Below the pieces are notes generated by a model. The model ran no database searches and was not told the origin of the DNA. It was given only the letters and a program-made list of their open reading frames with translations. From Bacteroidales bacterium Bact_07 (GTDB taxonomy: Bacteria; Bacteroidota; Bacteroidia; Bacteroidales; Tenuifilaceae), in contig LUYY01000061.1 in the NCBI GenBank assembly GCA_001603415.1, positions 1-11,616 of the forward strand: 11,616 bases of DNA, written 5' to 3'. Each line of letters begins with the position of its first letter. The stretch's first letter is position 1. The position numbers and the translations under genes are program-made. Shown here in pieces: positions 7,438-11,616 of the stretch.

Positions 7438-8856
7438 ATGGAACAAGTAATTCAGGCCACCTTACCCTACAAGGTTAAGGATATTGCATTGGCAGAGTGG
7501 GGACGGAAAGAAATCACTATTGCCGAGAAGGAAATGCCGGGACTGATGTCTCTTCGCCAAAAGTATGGCCCACAAAAACCCCTTAAAGGGGCTCGCATAA
7601 CCGGTTCGCTCCACATGACCATTCAAACAGCAGTGCTTATTGAAACCCTGGTTGAACTGGGAGCACAGGTTCGCTGGGCAAGCTGTAACATATTCTCAAC
7701 CCAAGACCACGCTGCAGCAGCCATTGCAGCCGCAGGTATCCCTGTTTTTGCATGGAAGGGCGAGACCCTTGAGGAATACTGGTGGTGCACCGCTCAGGCC
7801 CTTTCATTCCCCGACGGCAAAGGCCCAAACCTAATTGTTGACGATGGTGGCGATGCAACCCTCCTGGTTCATTGGGGCTACAAAGCCGAAAACGATAAAT
7901 CGTTCCTCAATAGGGAACCTTCATCGCACGAAGAAAAAGTTATTCTATCGCTTTTAAAAGATATTTTGGCTAAAGAACCAAACAAATGGCATAACCTGGT
8001 AAAGGAACTTAAAGGCGTTTCGGAAGAAACAACCACTGGGGTTCACCGCCTTTACCAAATGCTGGAACGCAAGGAACTGCTTATACCTGCCATAAATGTT
8101 AACGACTCAGTAACCAAGAGCAAGTTCGATAACCTATACGGCTGTCGCGAATCTTTAGCTGATGGTATTAAACGTGCCACCGATGTTATGATTGCCGGCA
8201 AGGTTGTTGTTGTTTGCGGTTATGGCGATGTAGGCAAGGGTTGCGCTCACAGTATGCGCTCCTATGGTGCCCGAGTAATTGTAACCGAAATCGACCCCAT
8301 TTGTGCTCTCCAAGCCGCCATGGAAGGATTTGAGGTAAAAACCGTTGAGGATACCCTAGATGAGGGCAATATCTATGTTACCGCTACCGGTAACTGCGAT
8401 GTTATTACCCTTGAACACATGCAACGCATGAAAGACCAGGCTATTGTTTGCAACATCGGCCATTTTGACAACGAGATACAAATGGATAGGCTCAACTCCC
8501 TAAAGGATGTTAAGCGGGTAAATATAAAGCCTCAGGTTGATCAATACGTTTTCCCCGATGGCCATTCCATCTTTATTTTGGCCGAGGGCCGTCTGGTTAA
8601 CCTTGGCTGCGCCACAGGTCATCCCAGCTTTGTGATGAGTAACAGCTTCTCCAACCAAACCCTTGCCCAAATTGAACTTTGGACAAAAAATCTTCCCGTT
8701 GATGTTTACCGCTTACCTAAACACCTTGATGAGGAGGTTGCACGACTTCACCTTGAGCAAATTGGTGTTAAACTAACCAAGTTGACCCCAAAGCAAGCTG
8801 AATACATTGGTGTTAAACCCGAAGGCCCTTACAAACCCGAGCACTATCGCTACTAA
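7438..8856 (+). CDS. ahcY: S-adenosylhomocysteine hydrolase (adenosylhomocysteinase)
   Basis: AhcY reversibly splits S-adenosylhomocysteine into adenosine and homocysteine using tightly bound NAD, and so removes the inhibitory by-product of methyltransferases. The 472-residue protein has both family signatures: SCNIFSTQDHAAAA (from residue 82) and the NAD-binding GKVVVVCGYGDVGKG (GYGDVGKG at 261-268). It also has the substrate-site segment TKSKFDNLYGCRESL and the conserved C-terminus ending in KPEHYRY, which supplies NAD-contacting residues of the neighbouring subunit. It contains the roughly 40-residue insertion after VDDGGDAT that many bacterial and plant forms carry and animal forms lack. 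It lies 11 bp behind ribF. With no leader of its own, there is no room for an SAH riboswitch directly upstream. A strong hairpin terminator follows. Confidence 0.97.
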   Translation: MEQVIQATLPYKVKDIALAEWGRKEITIAEKEMPGLMSLRQKYGPQKPLKGARITGSLHMTIQTAVLIETLVELGAQVRWASCNIFSTQDHAAAAIAAAGIPVFAWKGETLEEYWWCTAQALSFPDGKGPNLIVDDGGDATLLVHWGYKAENDKSFLNREPSSHEEKVILSLLKDILAKEPNKWHNLVKELKGVSEETTTGVHRLYQMLERKELLIPAINVNDSVTKSKFDNLYGCRESLADGIKRATDVMIAGKVVVVCGYGDVGKGCAHSMRSYGARVIVTEIDPICALQAAMEGFEVKTVEDTLDEGNIYVTATGNCDVITLEHMQRMKDQAIVCNIGHFDNEIQMDRLNSLKDVKRVNIKPQVDQYVFPDGHSIFILAEGRLVNLGCATGHPSFVMSNSFSNQTLAQIELWTKNLPVDVYRLPKHLDEEVARLHLEQIGVKLTKLTPKQAEYIGVKPEGPYKPEHYRY

Positions 8857-8866
8857 TCAATACACA

Positions 8867-8905
8867 AACTGCCGGAAACCCTCCGGCAGTTCTCATTTTT
8901 TGTTT
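8867..8905. terminator. Shared terminator between convergent ahcY and queG
   Basis: A perfect 10-bp stem (AACTGCCGGA at 8867-8876 and TCCGGCAGTT at 8882-8891) encloses the five-base loop AACCC. On the plus strand it is followed by a T-rich tract (CTCATTTTTTGTTTTT), typical of an intrinsic terminator for ahcY. That T tract is the lysine-rich 3' end of queG read on the other strand. The minus-strand stop of queG at 8893-8895 lies only one base from the hairpin, so the same stem can serve queG, although with a weaker T tract. Confidence 0.85.
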
Positions 8906-9819
8906 TTACTTTCCATTAGCTCTATTGCTCTTTTAATCTTTTCATACCCTGCCCTCGCTAATGGTGTGCTACCAAATTGAAAGGCGAACTCATCTTTGCC
9001 CAGGTTTGCCAATGAAATGCCACTTATATCTCTGAAAATATCAATTTCCTGGTTAGCTCCATCAACCACTTCAGCCTTGCTATTCCATGGGCAAACCTCC
9101 TGACAAATATCGCACCCAAAACACCATCCGTTTAGGCTATCAATCTCACTTTCGCATAGCGATTCTTTCCTTTCGATGGTAATGTATGAAATACATTTCT
9201 GTGCATCAACAACACCTGGTGCAACAATAGCTTTGCCTGGACAGGCATCCATACAACGGGAGCAGGAGCCACATCTGTTCCTTTCCTGATAATTGCTCGG
9301 TTCAATCTCAACATCAACAATTAGCTCACCAATTAAAACGTAAGAGCCCAAACCCCTGTTGATTAGGTTTGAGTTTTTCCCAATCCAACCCAATCCAGCT
9401 CTAACAGCCCATTCCCTTTCCATTACTGGTGCAGAATCGACAAATGCCCGTCCATTCATATTCCCATAGTTTCTACGCAACTGTTCAAGCATTTCCCAAA
9501 GCATTTTTTTCATCAAGGTATGATAATCAACCCTGCTTGCATATCGTGCAATTCGGGGTACGTTTAGATTTACTGGTAAATCACCTGTATTATATGAAAG
9601 CAATAAGCTTATCACCGATTTAGAACCAGGAACCAATTTAGTAGGATCAAGCCTAAGGTCTATATTCCGTTCCATGTAACCCATGGTTGCATGGTATTGA
9701 TGGTTTAACCACTGGGAAAAAAGCGCTTCCTGATTATCTAAACGTTCTGCGCGGCTCACACCACAGGCATGAAAACCGATATCTAATGCAATGCGCTTTA
9801 CATCATCAACGTTTATCAT
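8893..9819 (-). CDS. queG: Epoxyqueuosine reductase QueG
   Basis: QueG is the cobalamin-dependent iron-sulfur enzyme that reduces epoxyqueuosine to queuosine at the wobble position of the GUN-anticodon tRNAs (Asp, Asn, His, Tyr). It shows two ferredoxin-like 4Fe-4S motifs of the form CxxCxxCxxxCP: C183/C186/C189/C193 and C233/C236/C239/C243. The second lies in the family segment FGCDICQEVCPWN. The segment VDSAPVMER contains D128, matching the aspartate proposed as general acid in the family. KCISYITIERK is also characteristic. The length of 308 residues fits the short form without C-terminal HEAT repeats. The ATG at 9817-9819 is preferred; a TTG one codon upstream (9822) is the only extension. 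The gene is convergent with ahcY and divergent from the S4 gene. The 88-bp gap to the S4 ATG must hold both promoters, but I found no convincing TAnnTTTG element in it. Confidence 0.96.
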   Translation of the reverse strand: MINVDDVKRIALDIGFHACGVSRAERLDNQEALFSQWLNHQYHATMGYMERNIDLRLDPTKLVPGSKSVISLLLSYNTGDLPVNLNVPRIARYASRVDYHTLMKKMLWEMLEQLRRNYGNMNGRAFVDSAPVMEREWAVRAGLGWIGKNSNLINRGLGSYVLIGELIVDVEIEPSNYQERNRCGSCSRCMDACPGKAIVAPGVVDAQKCISYITIERKESLCESEIDSLNGWCFGCDICQEVCPWNSKAEVVDGANQEIDIFRDISGISLANLGKDEFAFQFGSTPLARAGYEKIKRAIELMESKNKK

Positions 9820-9907
9820 CAATGTAGAATTTGCAATTACAAAGATTGTTAAAGCAAACCGAAATTTAACTTTTTTACCTAACTTGGTAAAAATTTGATT
9901 GAACTAT

Positions 9908-10123
9908 ATGATTGAATTCGATATTGACACTGAATTTATTCAGCTGGATAAACTGCTCAAGGTATGTCGGGTAGTTTACAGCGGTGGCGAAGCCCATCAA
10001 CTTGTGGATGATGGACAGGTTAAACTTAACGGCACAATTGAGACCCGCAGGCGAGCTAAAATTAGGCCCGGCGATAAGGTTCAAATTGGTTCCGAAACTA
10101 TAATTGTTAAAGCAAAAAAGTAA
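9908..10123 (+). CDS. Small S4-domain RNA-binding protein (YbcJ/COG2501-like)
   Basis: This 71-residue protein is essentially one S4 RNA-binding domain. The visible pattern is LDKLLKVCRVVYSGGEAHQLV, then DDGQVKLNGTIETRRRAKI, then RPGDKVQIG. That is the helix, helix and beta-hairpin signature in which the conserved V-LNG-E-RRR-K-GD positions contact RNA. It fits the free-standing YbcJ/COG2501 group rather than the S4 domain of a larger pseudouridine synthase. Members are thought to act in ribosome or RNA metabolism, but the specific RNA is unknown. I chose the ATG at 9908; an in-frame TTG at 9899 would add only three residues. The next gene starts 5 bp after the stop codon, which suggests a shared transcript. 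The neighbouring queG also acts on RNA, but on the opposite strand. Confidence 0.85.
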   Translation: MIEFDIDTEFIQLDKLLKVCRVVYSGGEAHQLVDDGQVKLNGTIETRRRAKIRPGDKVQIGSETIIVKAKK

Positions 10124-10128
10124 TTGCT

Positions 10129-11049
10129 ATGGAAAAGAGATTATCCTTTCTATTAATCGCATTCCTGGTAATATCAATTACCGGTTGTGGCTCACGAAAA
10201 TCGGCTGAGAATGCTAATTTTGAATCCATCAGTGCCAATCGAGGTGGAGCTTATACCGAAACGGTAGCAAATGATGTGGCAGAACCACAAGTAGCAAAAG
10301 AGGTTACTGCAACTGATATAGCACCAAAAGTAATTAAAACGGCAAATGTCAGTATTGAGGTGTTCGATTACCTTAAATCACGCCAAAAAGTCGATTCAAT
10401 TGTGGCTAAGCATAAAGGCTACATAACTAACGAAGCATTTCAGGAAACTGACACCCAAAAAAGTAACAGCATTACCATTAGGGTGCCAGCCCAAAATTTT
10501 GACCAATTACTTAGCGATTTTGCAGCTATTGCCAAAAAGGTTGATTACCAGAATATTTACACACAAGATGTTACCGAAGAATATATCGATGTTAAAACAC
10601 GGTTGATAAACAAACTTGAAGTTGAAAAGACTTACAGGAAGCATCTTCGAGAGGCAAAGAATATTGAGGATATTCTAAAGATTGAAAACAAACTGGCCGA
10701 AATCCGTTCCGAAATTGAATCGGCTGAAGGAAGGCTAAAGTATATCGACCATCAGGTCAACCTTAGCACAGTATCGTTATACCTCTACCAAAAATTGGAA
10801 TACAAGTATATTCCTGAAGAACTGCCTGGATTCTGGCAGAGAGTAAAAGAAGGTATCCATTGGGGTTGGAAAGGTTTCCTGTGGTTTTTAATCCTACTGG
10901 TAAAACTATGGCCGCTTTGGTTGTTGGGCATTGCTGCATACTTCTTTTATATAAAGATTAAGGGTTACCTTAAAAACCGGAAAAAGAAAGAAAAGAAGGC
11001 TAAAAAACTGCAAAAGAAAACCAAACTACCCAACGAACCTATCTTATAG
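10129..11049 (+). CDS. DUF4349 lipoprotein with coiled coil and C-terminal membrane segment
   Basis: This 306-residue envelope protein has a short basic N-terminus, a hydrophobic signal stretch and a lipobox ending ITGC, giving a predicted lipidated Cys20. Residues about 65-215 match the general pattern of the DUF4349 family, including KTANVSIEV, ITIRVP and the VTEEYIDVKTRL segment. Residues about 162-205 form a heptad-like charged coiled coil. Residues about 248-278 are strongly hydrophobic and aromatic (one long or two short membrane spans), followed by a very lysine-rich tail (about 281-300) that would stay in the cytoplasm. The protein would therefore be anchored at both ends: lipid at the N-terminus, membrane span at the C-terminus. 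Its function is not established and I do not assign one. It lies 5 bp behind the S4 gene, so translation of the two may be coupled. Confidence 0.85.
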   Translation: MEKRLSFLLIAFLVISITGCGSRKSAENANFESISANRGGAYTETVANDVAEPQVAKEVTATDIAPKVIKTANVSIEVFDYLKSRQKVDSIVAKHKGYITNEAFQETDTQKSNSITIRVPAQNFDQLLSDFAAIAKKVDYQNIYTQDVTEEYIDVKTRLINKLEVEKTYRKHLREAKNIEDILKIENKLAEIRSEIESAEGRLKYIDHQVNLSTVSLYLYQKLEYKYIPEELPGFWQRVKEGIHWGWKGFLWFLILLVKLWPLWLLGIAAYFFYIKIKGYLKNRKKKEKKAKKLQKKTKLPNEPIL

Positions 11050-11058
11050 AGATAAGCC

Positions 11059-11104
11059 TTTTCTACCCGAACCCCAATGCACAATTGCTTTGTTAGGTAG
11101 AAAA
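11059..11104 (+). terminator. Weak inverted repeat downstream of the DUF4349 gene
   Basis: TTTTCTACC at 11059-11067 is perfectly complementary to GGTAGAAAA at 11096-11104, with a 28-nt loop, followed by ATTTTC. It could be a weak terminator for the S4-DUF4349 unit. A second, A/T-rich 5-bp stem (CTTAT/ATAAG, 11043-11056) overlaps the stop codon and is followed by CCTTTTCT. Neither resembles the strong terminators elsewhere in the window. Confidence 0.3.
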
Positions 11105-11129
11105 ATTTTCAAATTACTTTAAAAGTATT

Positions 11130-11157
11130 TTGCGAATTAAAAATTTACTTATTTTTG
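11130..11157 (+). promoter_or_regulatory. Bacteroidota-type promoter for tRNA-Met
   Basis: A TTG at 11130-11132 (within TTTTG) is separated by 17 bp from TATTTTTG at 11150-11157, an exact match to TAnnTTTG. Both elements and the spacing fit the Bacteroidota housekeeping sigma consensus (TTG, 17-23 bp, TAnnTTTG). The predicted start near 11164 would give the tRNA a leader of about 75 nt. Confidence 0.6.
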
Positions 11158-11173
11158 CAGTGCTAAAAAAATG

Positions 11174-11218
11174 GCAGTACTTGCTAAAACGCTCTAAAAT
11201 ACTGCATCTTTAGCAAGT
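11174..11218 (+). repeat. Interleaved inverted repeats in the tRNA-Met leader
   Basis: Two inverted repeats are interleaved in the order A-B-A'-B'. A is GCAGTA (11174-11179) with A' TACTGC (11200-11205). B is ACTTGCTAAA (11179-11188) with B' TTTAGCAAGT (11209-11218), a perfect 10-bp match. This order gives either two mutually exclusive hairpins or a pseudoknot. A partial extra copy of the left arms (GCAGTGCTAAAA, 11157-11168) lies just upstream and could also pair with A' or B'. Confidence 0.55.
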
Positions 11219-11239
11219 AATAAGTTGAAATATTGTGTT

Positions 11240-11313
11240 GGCGAGGTAGCTCAGTTGGTTAGAGCGCATGATTCATAATCATGAGGTCGCCGGTTCAATC
11301 CCGGCTCTCGCTA
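11240..11313 (+). tRNA. tRNA-Met (anticodon CAT)
   Basis: All arms fold. The acceptor is GGCGAGG with TCTCGCT (7 bp, including terminal G-U pairs), followed by discriminator A at 11313. The D stem is GCTC/GAGC. The anticodon stem is CATGA/TCATG with loop TTCATAA, placing anticodon CAT at 11274-11276. The variable loop is AGGTC. The T stem is GCCGG/CCGGC with loop TTCAATC. CCA is not encoded. The first pair is not the C-A mismatch of bacterial initiators, so this is most likely elongator tRNA-Met. A lysidine-modified tRNA-Ile2 also has a CAT gene anticodon and cannot be fully excluded. A promoter lies upstream and a strong terminator follows directly. Confidence 0.93.
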
Positions 11314-11319
11314 CAGCCC

Positions 11320-11347
11320 AAAAGCCTTCGGTCTCGAAGGCTTTTTT
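11320..11347 (+). terminator. Intrinsic terminator of tRNA-Met
   Basis: A perfect 11-bp stem (AAAAGCCTTCG at 11320-11330, CGAAGGCTTTT at 11335-11345) with loop GTCT lies six bases after the tRNA end. It runs into six consecutive T residues (11342-11347), then GTTTT. Confidence 0.9.
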
Positions 11348-11431
11348 GTTTTAAATGGTGTTAGTACCCTTTCCTATTGAACTCCTACTTGGTCGCCGAG
11401 TAAAAAAAGTTTGTTTTTGATATACCGCATT

Positions 11432-11523
11432 GGCGAGGTAGCTCAGTTGGTTTGAGCGTCCCGACTTCATCGGGAAGGTCGCCGGTTCACCGTGAACGGG
11501 ACAGGCAATCCCGGCTCTCGCTA
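11432..11523 (+). pseudogene. Altered tRNA-Met copy with replaced anticodon arm and interrupted T loop
   Basis: The acceptor stem, D stem, variable loop (AGGTC) and T stem (GCCGG at 11481-11485, CCGGC at 11511-11515) are identical to the tRNA-Met just upstream. In place of CATGA/TCATG it has TCCCG (11459-11463) and CGGGA (11471-11475), still perfectly paired, around the loop ACTTCAT. The base at position 33 is C rather than the near-universal U, so no normal anticodon is presented; TTC would occupy 34-36. The T loop carries 18 extra nucleotides, which create a GTTCA/TGAAC hairpin (11485-11497). Total length is 92 instead of 74 nt. It is most likely a tRNA pseudogene. Preserved pairing in the replaced arm leaves open a non-decoding tRNA-like RNA. 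Confidence 0.7.
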
Positions 11524-11529
11524 CAGCCC

Positions 11530-11555
11530 AAAAGCCTTCGGTCTCGAAGGCTTTT
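11530..11555 (+). terminator. Intrinsic terminator of the altered tRNA copy
   Basis: The same 11-bp stem and GTCT loop as behind tRNA-Met occur here (AAAAGCCTTCG at 11530-11540, CGAAGGCTTTT at 11545-11555). The T run is cut to four and followed by AGGC, so termination is probably weaker. The remaining bases to 11616 show no gene or clear signal. Confidence 0.75.
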
Positions 11556-11616
11556 AGGCTATGAATTGTTCATGGAAATTTCACCTTAACTTAATCATAA
11601 AATAAGTGGGTTTTAA

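Larger units (their letters stand above)
11238..11555 (+). repeat. Tandem duplication of the tRNA-plus-terminator cassette
   Basis: The unit at 11238-11345 recurs at 11430-11555. The 5' 23 bp (11238-11260 and 11430-11452) are identical, as are the 3' 49 bp (11297-11345 and 11507-11555), which include the terminator hairpin. Between them the copies differ by one base in the D loop, a block change of the anticodon arm and an 18-nt insertion. The 84 bp between the units (11346-11429) contain no gene that I can see and no exact TAnnTTTG element. Confidence 0.9.

Noticed and set aside
9820..9907. Promoters for divergent queG and the S4 gene
   Set aside because: Only imperfect matches occur: AAAATTTG on the plus strand and AATCTTTG on the minus strand. 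Neither has a TTG at proper spacing, so I did not annotate them.
11432..11523. Functional tRNA-Glu (anticodon TTC) or intron-containing tRNA
   Set aside because: U33 is missing and the T loop is interrupted. Known bacterial tRNA introns do not lie in the T loop, and the insert has no group I or II intron features at 18 nt.
11238..11555. Integrative element attachment sites (attL/attR) at a tRNA gene
   Set aside because: The repeated 3' tRNA ends lie about 210 bp apart, the 5' end is repeated as well, and no integrase or cargo is present.

Overview
The window looks like chromosomal DNA from a member of the Bacteroidota, probably in or near the Bacteroidales/Marinilabiliales. The evidence is a eukaryotic-type (GT3) glycogen synthase, matches to the Bacteroidota promoter consensus TAnnTTTG upstream of two transcription units, starts without clear Shine-Dalgarno sequences, and housekeeping proteins of Bacteroidota type. 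I see no transposase, integrase, phage gene or CRISPR array. Composition looks even throughout.

Positions 1-6308 hold the 3' part of an alpha-glucan (glycogen) operon. A GT4 glycosyltransferase, cut by the window edge, is followed after 11 bp by a GH57 alpha-glucan-active enzyme with an unusual lysine-rich tail. After another 11 bp comes a 1417-residue fusion of a GT3 glycogen synthase to a GT35 alpha-glucan phosphorylase. A strong hairpin closes the operon. Polymer synthesis, remodelling and phosphorolysis are thus encoded together, with synthesis and breakdown in one polypeptide.

Positions 6381-8905 hold a two-gene housekeeping unit, ribF (FMN/FAD synthesis) and ahcY (S-adenosylhomocysteine hydrolase). 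It has a likely promoter in front and a hairpin terminator behind, which it shares with the convergent queG (epoxyqueuosine reductase) on the minus strand. Divergent from queG is a small S4-domain RNA-binding protein gene, followed after 5 bp by a DUF4349 lipoprotein with a C-terminal membrane segment.

Positions 11050-11616 contain no protein gene that I can support. They hold a promoter, a leader with interleaved inverted repeats, a complete tRNA-Met(CAT) with its terminator, and then a second copy of the same tRNA-plus-terminator cassette. In the second copy the anticodon arm has been replaced as a block and 18 nt are inserted in the T loop. This altered tRNA-like unit, the synthase-phosphorylase fusion and the lysine-rich GH57 tail are the items most worth a second look. 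I do not see a clearly new multi-gene system.
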